From Spirosoma profusum (GTDB taxonomy: Bacteria; Bacteroidota; Bacteroidia; Cytophagales; Spirosomataceae), in the NCBI RefSeq assembly GCF_014699005.1, contig NZ_JACWZY010000047.1, positions 1 to 42,693 of the forward strand: a DNA stretch of 42,693 nucleotides, written 5' to 3'. The notes beneath the pieces are model-generated. The model was given only the letters and a program-made list of their open reading frames with translations. It had not been told where the DNA came from and did no database searches. The translations under genes and the position numbers were made by a program. This document shows, one piece after another, positions 14,828 to 22,499 of the stretch; the stretch's first letter is position 1, and every line of letters starts with the position of its first letter.

Positions 14828-15223
14828 ATGGGACCTGAATTTGAAGAAATAATCTTTGCTGATAAGCCCCCTTTAATTGATGACATCTTAACTACTCTTC
14901 ATCAGCGAACGAGCTTGCAGGTAGACTGCCAACAAAATGACGCGCTTCAAGGGCCTGACTCATATGCAGCAGCATATACTTTAACCAATTCTGAAGATGA
15001 AAGAGACAGCTTGGAATTACTGTATGATCGAGGCGATCAGCTCTATTTGCTTTGGGGGCCACCAACAACTTATCTAATAGGGGCCACTTTACATACACTG
15101 ATAGCGATGGGCGGTTCTTATGACTCAAAACCGCCTACTTGGACATTAAAGAAGTGGCCGGAAGTAGCCGAGAAAGTTAAATCACTGCCAAGGTATGAAC
15201 ACCCTAATTGGATATTCGATTAA
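14828..15223 (+). CDS. Hypothetical protein, 131 aa
   Basis: This small acidic soluble protein belongs to no family I can name. It has two regions: an N-terminal acidic part and a core with strand-like segments (SLELLYDRGDQLYLLWGPP, residues about 62-80), followed by a tryptophan-rich tail (PTWTLKKWPEV). The alternating strand pattern and size are compatible with an immunity-type protein, but this is a guess. It is the first gene after repeat R3 and its shared leader, and is 21 bases upstream of a small membrane protein, so the two probably form one transcript. Confidence 0.65.
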   Translation: MGPEFEEIIFADKPPLIDDILTTLHQRTSLQVDCQQNDALQGPDSYAAAYTLTNSEDERDSLELLYDRGDQLYLLWGPPTTYLIGATLHTLIAMGGSYDSKPPTWTLKKWPEVAEKVKSLPRYEHPNWIFD

Positions 15224-15244
15224 CTTATAGCTCACTCATACAAC

Positions 15245-15640
15245 ATGGTTTTTAATATAATTTACTCGATCTTTTTCGGATTAACGGATTTACTTATCTT
15301 CTTCCTACTTACGCGATCAGTTACTATAAATTGGAGCATTCTGTTGGCATATGGAGTGGTATTCATTCTATTTATAGTCTTACATAGTGGCCTCTTTCCT
15401 CTGAGGTCTTTAATGCCTGAAAAAGATTTTTTTGATCTTATGATGTTCAGTATTGGATTAGGTATTTTGAACATTATGGGGAGAATCCAAAACTGGCAAT
15501 TCGATCAACGTCTTCAAGACCAGACCTCACCCACTTACTTTGCCTTCCGAAAAACAATAGATTTTATACAAAATAAGTTGGTGTATGTAATGATTTATTT
15601 CTACCAACTTTTAGCCATATGGATAATTGAACTCAGGTAA
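15245..15640 (+). CDS. Small integral membrane protein, 131 aa
   Basis: Four hydrophobic segments are visible at about residues 3-24, 29-50, 63-80 and 108-128, so this is a four-helix inner-membrane protein with a polar loop (82-107, RIQNWQFDQRLQDQ). No transporter or enzyme motif is apparent. It follows the 14828 gene by 21 bases and precedes repeat R4, so the interval R3-R4 holds just these two genes. Its function is unknown. A membrane immunity protein is possible, but nothing in the sequence proves it. Confidence 0.65.
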   Translation: MVFNIIYSIFFGLTDLLIFFLLTRSVTINWSILLAYGVVFILFIVLHSGLFPLRSLMPEKDFFDLMMFSIGLGILNIMGRIQNWQFDQRLQDQTSPTYFAFRKTIDFIQNKLVYVMIYFYQLLAIWIIELR

Positions 15641-15747
15641 ATTGTACTTTCTAAGGATTTTACCCTCTCGATATTGATTCTGCGTATTAAACTAATCTAT
15701 TTACAAAATGTGAGTTATAAAACGAAAGACTGGAATCCAAAACGTCT

Positions 15748-15818
15748 ATTCTCAAATAAGGCTCCTACTTGAGACGAAGCAGCGTTCATGTGTCTGTTTA
15801 AAAATTGGGGCGTTAAAA
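15748..15818 (+). repeat. Dispersed intergenic repeat, copy R4
   Basis: Full-length copy: ATTCTCAAATAAGGCTCC, TTGAGACGAAGCAGCGTTCA, TGTGTCTG, and the right end TTGGGGCGTTAAA. It lies between convergent genes. Confidence 0.9.
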
Positions 15819-15879
15819 AAGCCAGACAAGACACTATAATTCAACTATTCATGGTTAGCATCAGCCGATAATTCTCAAA

Positions 15880-16767
15880 TTAATTTAAGCTACGATACTC
15901 TATAGGAGAAACCCCCACTTTTTGTTTAAAAAAGCGCGTAAAATGCTGAGGGTATTTGAAGCCTAATTCATACGCAATTTCACCGACCGATTTGCTGGTA
16001 TCGAAAATCCGCTCTTTCGCCAGATCAATCAAATGAAGCTGGATGTATTCCAGAGCGGATTTCCCGGTTTCTTTTTTGATTAAATCGCCGAAGTAATTGG
16101 GCGATAGATGGAGTTCCTGCGCGAAATAAGCCACCGTCGGCACGCCATCGGTTTTGAGTTTTTCGCCTAATAGATACTCATTTAATTTCTGCTCAAACTG
16201 TTCAATGAGGCCATGATTCACATGCCCACGGGTCATAAACTGACGGTCGTAAAAACGAGAACAGTATTTCAGGAGCAGTTCGAGGTTCGCGACAATCAGT
16301 TCTTTACTATGCCGATCAATATTCTGGCTCACCTCAGAAGCAATATTGCCAAAACAAGCCATCACAACCTCTCGCTCTTTGTCGGAAAGATGTAAGGCTT
16401 CGTGGGATTGATAACTGAAAAACGAATAGTCATGAATCTGCTTGCCTAAGCTGGTACCTTTGATGAGGTCTGGATGAAAGATGAGCGCCTTCCCATAGGG
16501 CTGATGCATTTCGCCTTCTGGCTCGTTCCCAATGATCTGCCCAGGCCCGAAAAAGACCAACGTCCCTTCGGCATAATCATAATATTGGTTGCCATATCGC
16601 AAATCACCACAAAGGGTCTCTTTCAAGATTACTGCATAAAAATTCAGTGTGAACTTCTCCCGTTGTAATGGCTTGGACTGATTCAAATCGACCAAACTGA
16701 TTAGCGGGTGCTGGGTCTTATTACTAAAGGTATCCGCGTATTTCTTTATCGTGTCGTAGACTATCAT
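15880..16767 (-). CDS. AraC family transcriptional regulator
   Basis: This cytoplasmic DNA-binding regulator has 295 residues. The N-terminal half (about 20-170) is a cupin-like sensing domain. The C-terminal 190-293 holds the two helix-turn-helix motifs: LSPNYFGDLIKKETGKSALE for the first and IAYELGFKYPQHFTRFFKQ for the second, followed by the standard GVSPIEYR end. It is divergent from the five-gene operon 16962-20683, so it most likely controls that operon in response to a small aromatic or carbonyl ligand. A TAGATTTG -7 motif 31 bases upstream is its probable promoter. The family is certain; target and ligand are inferred. Confidence 0.93.
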   Translation of the reverse strand: MIVYDTIKKYADTFSNKTQHPLISLVDLNQSKPLQREKFTLNFYAVILKETLCGDLRYGNQYYDYAEGTLVFFGPGQIIGNEPEGEMHQPYGKALIFHPDLIKGTSLGKQIHDYSFFSYQSHEALHLSDKEREVVMACFGNIASEVSQNIDRHSKELIVANLELLLKYCSRFYDRQFMTRGHVNHGLIEQFEQKLNEYLLGEKLKTDGVPTVAYFAQELHLSPNYFGDLIKKETGKSALEYIQLHLIDLAKERIFDTSKSVGEIAYELGFKYPQHFTRFFKQKVGVSPIEYRSLN

Positions 16768-16797
16768 CGCTTGCGGTTCGGCTTACCGATTTTTAAT

Positions 16798-16805
16798 CAA
16801 ATCTA
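16798..16805 (-). promoter_or_regulatory. Promoter -7 motif for the AraC gene
   Basis: The minus strand reads TAGATTTG, an exact TAnnTTTG, 31 bases upstream of the AraC start. Confidence 0.45.
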
Positions 16806-16892
16806 CCACCTGAAAACGTCCCGACTGGAGGTGGCAGTAAAAGTGGTATGTAAAACAGTAAAATGTATAAAAGCTATAGAATGCTCATCCGG

Positions 16893-16900
16893 TAATTTTG
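16893..16900 (+). promoter_or_regulatory. Promoter -7 motif for the 16962-20683 operon
   Basis: TAATTTTG is an exact TAnnTTTG match, 62 bases before the first gene. The 195-base gap between this operon and the AraC gene would contain divergent promoters about 90 bases apart, a common AraC arrangement. Confidence 0.45.
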
Positions 16901-16961
16901 CATCGTGATCATTGAAAACGAAATAAATAGCTGTCAATGAAACATCTAGGTTCCAACGATT

Positions 16962-17459
16962 ATGAAACGCACTCACTTATTACTTGTTCTGCTCTTACTC
17001 TTTTTCATGGGTAGCATGGCCTGCAAAACAGATAATCTCACTCCTGATGAGCAACCTATTAAAGCGGACTCGACTGGTTTCGTCAATAATCCGGTGAATG
17101 ACACTTCCGCCAAGCGGCTCCGCATTAAGATCGGCTCTCACACCTATACGGCGACTTTGCAGAACAACGCTACGGTAACTGCGTTCAAAGCCAAATTACC
17201 CCTCACTCTTTCGATGAAAGAGCTAAACCGAAATGAAAAGTTTGCCGAGTTGCCAACCAATTTACCAACGAACGCAGCCAATCCCAGAACGATTCAAGCG
17301 GGTGATTTACTGCTGTATGGAACCAATACGTTGGTGCTGTTCTATGAATCCTTTCAAACTTCCTATAGCTATACCAGGCTGGGTCGTGTCGATAACCCGG
17401 AAGGGCTCGTTACGGCTCTGGGTTCGGGAAATGTCACGGTCACCTTTGAGTTGGAATAA
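16962..17459 (+). CDS. Cyclophilin-like fold lipoprotein
   Basis: This is an exported lipoprotein of 165 residues. A lysine/arginine start is followed by a leucine-rich core and the lipobox GSMAC, giving C21 as the lipidated residue. Residues 50-165 resemble the 'cyclophilin-like fold' family (PF18050 type): KIGSHTYTATLQNNATVTAF near the start, then LPLTLSMKELNRNEKFAELP, then a GDLLLYGTNTLVLFYESF strand pair. These proteins are often next to AraC regulators and oxidoreductases in Bacteroidota and lactobacilli; no peptidyl-prolyl isomerase activity is established for them. It is the first gene of the operon, 16 bases before the hydrolase. Confidence 0.85.
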   Translation: MKRTHLLLVLLLLFFMGSMACKTDNLTPDEQPIKADSTGFVNNPVNDTSAKRLRIKIGSHTYTATLQNNATVTAFKAKLPLTLSMKELNRNEKFAELPTNLPTNAANPRTIQAGDLLLYGTNTLVLFYESFQTSYSYTRLGRVDNPEGLVTALGSGNVTVTFELE

Positions 17460-17475
17460 ATCAATATCAAACTAA

Positions 17476-18573
17476 ATGAACATCAACATGAAACAACTAA
17501 CGATTGCACTAGCGGTTTTTGTCCAGATAGCCGGGCAAGCTTTCAGTCAGGGATTGTCATCCCGAACAGAGAAAGCCGAGTATCTAACCTTTACGCTCAG
17601 CGATAAGGTTACCAAGCAAAATGTGCAGTACAAAAATCGGTACGGCATTACCGTTGCCTCTCATTTGTATATGCCTAAAAATATGGATACATCTAAAAAG
17701 TATCCTGCTGTTGTCATTGGTACACCCTATGGCGGAGTGAAAGAGCAAGGAGCTGGCATTTATGCCCAAAATATGGCCGAACGGGGTTTTATCGCCTTAG
17801 CCATTGATGAATCCTACAATGGAGAAAGTGGCGGAGAAAACAGGCATATATCATCGCCGGATGTGTTTACCGAAGATTTTAGCGCAGGGGTGGATTTTTT
17901 AGGCACTCGCCCTTTTATTGATCGGGCTAAAATTGGGGCTATCGGTATTTGCGGCAGCGGTGGGTTTGCCCTGAAAGCCGCTCAGGTCGATCATCGAATA
18001 AAAGCGGTGGCCACCACCAGTATGTACGATATGAGCGGAGTCATGCGCAACGGCTGGAAGAACAGCATGTCCGCCGATGAGCGCAATAAGACGCTTGATC
18101 AATTGGGGGAACAGCGGTGGAAAGATTTTGAAGCGGGAAAGCCCGAATTGCCCCCCTCATTTCCTAGCCAACCTGTCACCACCATACCAGCAGGATTAGA
18201 TCCTATCGCCAGTGAATTCTTTGAATACTACGCCATGAAGCGCGGTTTTCATCCGAATTCCATCGGTGCATTTACCAAGACAAGCAGCATGGCCTTTATG
18301 AACTTTCCCCTGCTGAACTACATTGAAACCATTTCACCCCGGCCTATTTTGTTCATCATGGGTGAAAATGCCCATTCCCGCTACTTCAGTGAAGATGCCT
18401 ACAAACAGGCAGCGGAGCCGAAAGAAATCTATATCGTTCCGAAAGCCTGCCATATTGATTTATACGACCGCGTGGAGATGATTCCCTTCGATAAACTCAC
18501 CTCGTTCTTTACCCAATACCTGACGGAAGCAAAACTGAGTGATAAAGCAACTGTTATTGGAAACAATCACTAA
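17476..18573 (+). CDS. Exported alpha/beta hydrolase (dienelactone-hydrolase-like)
   Basis: This is a probable periplasmic alpha/beta hydrolase of 365 residues. A signal peptide covers residues 1-25 (cleavage near AFSQ); the ATG at 17488 (M5) is an equally good start. The nucleophile elbow is GICGSGG with cysteine 159 at the nucleophile position, as in dienelactone hydrolase (GxCxG type) rather than the usual serine. An acid is expected around ENAHSR (297-302), and H326 in KACHIDLY is the likely catalytic histidine. HLYMPKNMDTSKKYPAVV and GTPYGGVKEQ form the first strands and oxyanion loop. It is the second gene of the operon; the substrate is probably an ester or lactone handled together with the two SDRs. 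Confidence 0.88.
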   Translation: MNINMKQLTIALAVFVQIAGQAFSQGLSSRTEKAEYLTFTLSDKVTKQNVQYKNRYGITVASHLYMPKNMDTSKKYPAVVIGTPYGGVKEQGAGIYAQNMAERGFIALAIDESYNGESGGENRHISSPDVFTEDFSAGVDFLGTRPFIDRAKIGAIGICGSGGFALKAAQVDHRIKAVATTSMYDMSGVMRNGWKNSMSADERNKTLDQLGEQRWKDFEAGKPELPPSFPSQPVTTIPAGLDPIASEFFEYYAMKRGFHPNSIGAFTKTSSMAFMNFPLLNYIETISPRPILFIMGENAHSRYFSEDAYKQAAEPKEIYIVPKACHIDLYDRVEMIPFDKLTSFFTQYLTEAKLSDKATVIGNNH

Positions 18574-18609
18574 AACCAGACCATCAACGAATTACCAGAT
18601 AGCAAAACC

Positions 18610-19359
18610 ATGATTGACCAAGTTGTATTTGTAACCGGGGGAGCAATGGGTATGGGCGAAGCCGTAGCCCTGCTTGCTGCCGAGCGCGGTGCTAAAGTTG
18701 TCGTAGCCGACGTAAACGAAGTGGCTGCCCAGACAGTCGCCGATAAGATTAAATCGTCAGGTGGAGAAGCGATCGCTATCAAATGTGATGTAAGCTCCGC
18801 CAGTGATGTAAAAGCCGCCATTGATCGCACAGTAGCAGAATATGGACGACTTGATGCCGCCTTCAATAATGCCGGTATCATGGTGCCCATGACCGATACA
18901 GCGGACTTAGAAGAAGCTATTTATGACCGGGTTTTGGACATCAACCTGAAAGGGGTGTGGCTCTGCATGAAATATGAGCTGCAACAGATGCGAAAACAAG
19001 GCAGCGGGGCCATTGTCAACAATTCGTCGATTGGCGGTTTGGTCGGTGCCCCTGGTCGTTCAGCCTATCATGCCGCCAAGCATGGTGTATTGGGCCTTAC
19101 TAAGAGTTCAGCCATCGAATATGCCCCTCAAGGTATCCGTATCAATGCCGTGTGCCCTGGCACCATCGAAACGCCGATGGTTGATACCATGTTCAGAACG
19201 GGCGATCTGTCGCAGCAGACGACTACGGAAGGAGCGCCCATTAAAAGACTGGGCAAAGCGAATGAAATAGCCGAAGCAGTATTATGGTTGTTTAGCCCAG
19301 CGTCCAGTTTTGTCATTGGCCAGCCTATTTCGGTCGATGGCGGGCTGAGTATCCAATAG
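18610..19359 (+). CDS. SDR family oxidoreductase (NAD-type)
   Basis: This is a classical short-chain dehydrogenase/reductase of 249 residues. The Rossmann motif TGGAMGMG is at 9-16. D34 after the second strand suggests NAD(H) preference. NNAG is at 86-89, and the catalytic tetrad is N112, S140, Y153 and K157 (YHAAK). The C-terminal GQPISVDGG is typical of the FabG/glucose-1-dehydrogenase-like group. It would oxidise or reduce an alcohol/ketone in the cytoplasm. It sits third in the operon, 36 bases after the hydrolase and 64 before a second SDR, so sequential use of the product is plausible. The substrate is unknown. Confidence 0.95.
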   Translation: MIDQVVFVTGGAMGMGEAVALLAAERGAKVVVADVNEVAAQTVADKIKSSGGEAIAIKCDVSSASDVKAAIDRTVAEYGRLDAAFNNAGIMVPMTDTADLEEAIYDRVLDINLKGVWLCMKYELQQMRKQGSGAIVNNSSIGGLVGAPGRSAYHAAKHGVLGLTKSSAIEYAPQGIRINAVCPGTIETPMVDTMFRTGDLSQQTTTEGAPIKRLGKANEIAEAVLWLFSPASSFVIGQPISVDGGLSIQ

Positions 19360-19423
19360 TTTTTCACATTAAATATAAACTGCCTGACAAGGGGTTGTTA
19401 TACCCAAACGGGCGTCTCATCGT

Positions 19424-20173
19424 ATGTCAAACGTTCAAGATAAAGTTGTCATTATTACGGGTGCTTCCTCGGGTATTGGCGAAGCAACGGCTAAACTTTT
19501 AGCCGAAAAAGGGGCTAAAGTTGTACTGGGTGCCAGGCGTGAAGATCGTCTTAACCAATTGGCTGAAGCGATTAAAGCGAGTGGCGGACAAGCGGTTTAC
19601 CGCGTCACTGACGTAGTGAATCCAGCAGATAGCAAGGCTCTTGTTCAATTGGCTAAAGACACTTTTGGCGGTGTAGATGTAATCTTTCTGAACGCTGGAC
19701 TCATGCCGAACTCCCCTCTTTCCGCCCTAAAAACGGACGATTGGAACAGTATGGTTGATGTGAATATCAAAGGGGTATTGAATGGCATTGCCGCCGTGTT
19801 GCCAACCTTCACGGAACAAAAATCGGGTCACATCATCACCACTTCGTCCGTAGCCGGATTGAAAGCTTACCCCGGTGGAGCTGTGTATGGAGCAACCAAA
19901 TGGGCTGTTCGTGATTTGATGGAAGTGTTGCGGATGGAGTCGGCTCAGGAACGAACCAACATCCGCACGGCAACCATTTATCCAGCCGCGATTAATACCG
20001 AATTGTTGAGTACGATTTCTGATCAACGCATGTCAGAGGGTATGACTGCTTTGTATGAACAATATGGTATTGCACCTGAACGAGTAGCCAATGTGGTCGC
20101 CTTCGCCATTGAGCAACCAGCCGATACGAACATCAATGAGTTTACTATTGGGCCAACCGCTCAGCCTTGGTAA
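19424..20173 (+). CDS. SDR family oxidoreductase (NADP-type)
   Basis: This is a second classical SDR of 249 residues, clearly distinct from its neighbour. TGASSGIG is at 12-19; R38/R39 in LGARRED favour NADP(H). NAG is at 90-92, with tetrad N114, S142, Y155 and K159. It resembles the YdfG/serine-dehydrogenase-like branch, with an NxFTIGPTAQPW-type C-terminus common in Bacteroidota. In the operon it lies between the NAD-type SDR and the cupin. A pair of NAD- and NADP-dependent SDRs could interconvert one compound or act on successive intermediates; the sequence does not decide this. Confidence 0.95.
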   Translation: MSNVQDKVVIITGASSGIGEATAKLLAEKGAKVVLGARREDRLNQLAEAIKASGGQAVYRVTDVVNPADSKALVQLAKDTFGGVDVIFLNAGLMPNSPLSALKTDDWNSMVDVNIKGVLNGIAAVLPTFTEQKSGHIITTSSVAGLKAYPGGAVYGATKWAVRDLMEVLRMESAQERTNIRTATIYPAAINTELLSTISDQRMSEGMTALYEQYGIAPERVANVVAFAIEQPADTNINEFTIGPTAQPW

Positions 20174-20212
20174 AACTCGAGGAACCAACATGGCTCGAAA
20201 ACAAATAAAAGA

Positions 20213-20683
20213 ATGAAAACTATACTCTTTGGGTTGCTCTATTCAGGGCTTTTATTTCTTAGTATAACGGATTCAATCATGGCTCAGAACATAAACAGGG
20301 CATCGGCAGCAAGCCCAGGTCCAGCCTCAAACTTTAGTGGAAGTGTTCAGGTAACCATGTTAGTTGCCGCCAATCCCGAAACGGATTGCATTGTGAGTAG
20401 TGTTACGTTTGAGCCAAAAGCCAGAACTTTCTGGCATACTCATCCTAATGGGCAGCTCTTGGTAGTGACTAAAGGGACTGGCTATTATCAGGAGAAGGGC
20501 AAGCCGATTCAAATTATCCACGAAGGGGATTCAGTTACGATACCTCCCCAGGTAACGCACTGGCACGGTGCAAACCCGTCCGGTCAATTCACCCATATTG
20601 CTATTAATCCGAATGTCAGTAAGGGGGGAGCCGTTATCTGGCTGCAAGCCGTAACGGATGTAGAATATAATAAAGTACACTAA
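20213..20683 (+). CDS. Exported cupin, hydroxynitrile-lyase-like
   Basis: This single-domain cupin of 156 residues has a signal peptide (cleavage near IMAQ, residue 24). The metal site is HTHPNGQ (H75, H77, Q81) and H116 in VTHWHGA. HxHxxxQ...H is the pattern seen in bacterial cupin hydroxynitrile lyases such as GtHNL and in the carboxymuconolactone-decarboxylase-associated cupins, which bind Mn or Fe. Export to the periplasm, like the first two proteins of the operon, is unusual for those relatives. It is the last gene of the operon and is followed by two intrinsic terminators. The activity is not certain; 'cupin' is. Confidence 0.88.
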   Translation: MKTILFGLLYSGLLFLSITDSIMAQNINRASAASPGPASNFSGSVQVTMLVAANPETDCIVSSVTFEPKARTFWHTHPNGQLLVVTKGTGYYQEKGKPIQIIHEGDSVTIPPQVTHWHGANPSGQFTHIAINPNVSKGGAVIWLQAVTDVEYNKVH

Positions 20684-20693
20684 CAGGCATGAA

Positions 20694-20728
20694 AAACCGA
20701 CTAACTACAACTAGTCGGTTTGTTTTTT
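20694..20728 (+). terminator. Intrinsic terminator of the AraC-linked operon
   Basis: The 10-bp stem AAACCGACTA / TAGTCGGTTT has an 8-base loop and is followed by GTTTTTTATT, 10 bases after the cupin stop codon. Confidence 0.85.
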
Positions 20729-20732
20729 ATTA

Positions 20733-20780
20733 ACTGTTCATCTATAAACGTCCATTTATAGATGAACAGTCCTTTTTTTT
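20733..20780 (+). terminator. Second, perfect 16-bp terminator hairpin
   Basis: ACTGTTCATCTATAAA and its exact complement are separated by CGTCCA and followed by CC and eight T. The loop (ACGTCCA) is complementary to TGGACGT directly after the T-tract, so a loop-to-tail pairing is possible. It lies 14 bases before repeat R5 and isolates the next module from read-through. Confidence 0.85.
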
Positions 20781-20793
20781 GGACGTTGATTTT

Positions 20794-20862
20794 TTCTCAG
20801 GAAACGCTCCCAAGTGAGACGAACGAGCGTTCATGTATCTGCTTTAAAAATGGGGCGTTTTG
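20794..20862 (+). repeat. Dispersed intergenic repeat, copy R5
   Basis: Full-length copy with the best outer stem: AAACGC-T-CCCA pairs with TGGGGCGTTT leaving one bulged T. The inner part has GAACG-AG-CGTTC, a 5-bp hairpin. The shared promoter-like leader follows. Confidence 0.95.
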
Positions 20863-20925
20863 TAAAACAGTATTTAGCTCGATGTTCCGTACTTTGGCTA
20901 ACAGACAACAGATTATACAACTATA
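20863..20925 (+). promoter_or_regulatory. Promoter-like leader shared with the 14768-14827 leader
   Basis: ACAGTATTTAGC, then TTCCGTACTTTGGCTA and ACAACTA before the ATG, match the leader behind copy R3 over about 55 bases, while the genes that follow are unrelated. Confidence 0.6.
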
Positions 20926-21231
20926 ATGGATGAACTCTTTACTAGGCTAGGCCAGCAATGGGATGAGACAGGATTTTTTGGATTACTTCGTGATCAAAAC
21001 CTTAGATTTGATTTGGGGGAGCAGGCATTAGAAATCTTAAAAGAAATTGATTTCAGTGAGCTTGACCAAATACCGAAGCAGTACATCTCACTTTTATGGT
21101 TCATACCGATTTCTATGGAGTGGCAAGGCCAAAGGCTCGCTGATAGGACGGAGAAATCAATTTTACATCAATACATTAAGCTTCAGTCCGAAATACTAAA
21201 TGAGTTAGAACGCATTTTAGATGTTCCATAA
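20926..21231 (+). CDS. Hypothetical protein, 101 aa, immunity-like
   Basis: This small acidic protein belongs to no recognised family. It is rich in Glu, Asp, Leu and Trp and is predicted helical (residues 28-45 LGEQALEILKEIDFSELDQI; 85-101 amphipathic). There is no export signal. It is the first gene after repeat R5 and its shared leader, in an AT-rich group that ends with a SUKH protein. The size, acidity and company fit a small immunity protein, but no sequence motif proves this. Confidence 0.65.
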   Translation: MDELFTRLGQQWDETGFFGLLRDQNLRFDLGEQALEILKEIDFSELDQIPKQYISLLWFIPISMEWQGQRLADRTEKSILHQYIKLQSEILNELERILDVP

Positions 21232-21300
21232 GTTAAACTAGTTCACTTAAAGCCACTTATAGAGCTGATTTTACACATTGACTATCAAGTAATTAACTAA

Positions 21301-21867
21301 ATGAAATCGCTATTTCACCTCATATTTGAGATAATAAAAATAGGGGTTTTAAGTAGTGCCTATGCATTGCTCCTACTAGTGATTCTAAAATTGGTTCAAG
21401 CTTACAGTTCAAAGGCTTGGGTAAATCGGGTTTTAAGGAATAAAGTACGATTCTGGCTTTACACAACGCTTTCTATTTCGGTTGCGCTCTTCTTTTTTAT
21501 GTTTACTTACTATGGTGATCATGGGCTCGGTGATAGTTCAAGACTTCCAATCGGGTATGGCAAAGATGTCAAGCAAATAAACGGTACGGATACATTTATA
21601 GAAAGTGAAGATGGTGGCCAATTAGGAATTACAATCTTTAACTATGATAACAGCTATTTGTACGCCGAAATACAAAAGCAGTCTGATGAGGAGAATAGGT
21701 ATGTGGTCTGGAACTTACGTACTGACGACTGGATATTTTATAAAACCAAGGGCGACTACGTAAAATATGTAACAGATAAGAACTACATACCTATTGACAA
21801 GTTTGAAGACTTTACTGCTTTTTACAGAACATATTGGGGCGGGTGGAGATTCATATTTTTGCCCTAG
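21301..21867 (+). CDS. Two-helix membrane protein, 188 aa
   Basis: Hydrophobic segments at about 10-34 and 51-72 indicate two transmembrane helices with a short cytoplasmic loop between them. The remaining ~115 residues form a soluble domain on the same side as the N-terminus, rich in Tyr, Asp and Lys (YLYAEIQKQSDEENRYVVWN). No known motif is seen. It lies between a small acidic unknown protein and a SUKH gene, all on the plus strand and AT-rich, so a membrane-located immunity or toxin-related function is possible but unproven. Confidence 0.65.
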   Translation: MKSLFHLIFEIIKIGVLSSAYALLLLVILKLVQAYSSKAWVNRVLRNKVRFWLYTTLSISVALFFFMFTYYGDHGLGDSSRLPIGYGKDVKQINGTDTFIESEDGGQLGITIFNYDNSYLYAEIQKQSDEENRYVVWNLRTDDWIFYKTKGDYVKYVTDKNYIPIDKFEDFTAFYRTYWGGWRFIFLP

Positions 21868-21906
21868 TAAAATTGCAAAAATACAATTCTTAACTATTGA
21901 GAATTT

Positions 21907-22374
21907 ATGTACGAATCATTCTTTGAACGCTCAATCGATGGAAATACATTAGAAAAAATAAGGAGCTTTGGTGAAAAATTAAAAATTAATCTCCCTGCCG
22001 AGTTTGTGCAGTTTTATCATCAATTAGATGGGGGAACATTAAAACCTGCTTATAGCCGTGTCGTCTATATTGGAGAAGGACTCTGTTACATTGATGACAT
22101 TTTTTCAATCGATCAAGTTGAGAAAATGTGGTTTATGGTGAAAGAATGCGAGGTGTATTACAACACAACTAACTACAAATCTGACTCTCTACTACCGATT
22201 GCACAAGGTGGGCAAACGTTTATTTGTATAGGTTACAGAGGGGGGTATTTGAACAGAATCTATTGGATTGATATAACTGACGGTATGTATGAGGACTTCA
22301 ATTTTCCGGTTTTATTTCTAGCAGAAACTCTATTCAGTTTTCTCACTACTCTCAAACCGTATCCTTCTGAATAA
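21907..22374 (+). CDS. SMI1/KNR4 (SUKH) family protein
   Basis: This cytoplasmic SUKH protein of 155 residues has its signature at 15-43: LEKIRSFGEKLKINLPAEF followed by FYHQLDGG. LLPIAQGG with GQTFICIGYRG near 100-115 corresponds to the central strands of the fold, and the C-terminal helix is AETLFSFLTTL. It is the third SUKH gene of the window and the last gene before repeat R6. It is probably an immunity protein for a toxin not encoded here. The start is ATG 21907; the gene is AT-rich relative to neighbours. Confidence 0.87.
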   Translation: MYESFFERSIDGNTLEKIRSFGEKLKINLPAEFVQFYHQLDGGTLKPAYSRVVYIGEGLCYIDDIFSIDQVEKMWFMVKECEVYYNTTNYKSDSLLPIAQGGQTFICIGYRGGYLNRIYWIDITDGMYEDFNFPVLFLAETLFSFLTTLKPYPSE

Positions 22375-22420
22375 GTGTCTATATGTTAGCTAAACTCCCA
22401 AAAATTCGGTTTCGCGGATA

Positions 22421-22498
22421 ATTCTCACAATACCCTCCCACGTGAGACGAATCAGCATTCATGTATCTGCTTTAAAAATGGGGCGTTTAAGGAGATGG
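22421..22498 (+). repeat. Dispersed intergenic repeat, copy R6
   Basis: Full-length copy: ATTCTCACAATACCCTCCCA, CGTGAGACGAATCAGCATTC, ATGTATCTGCTTTAAAAATG, GGGCGTTTAAGGAGATGG. It ends two bases before the stop codon of the minus-strand propeller gene. The last bases (AGGAGATGG) are shared with copies R11 and R12. Confidence 0.95.
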
Positions 22499-22499
22499 C

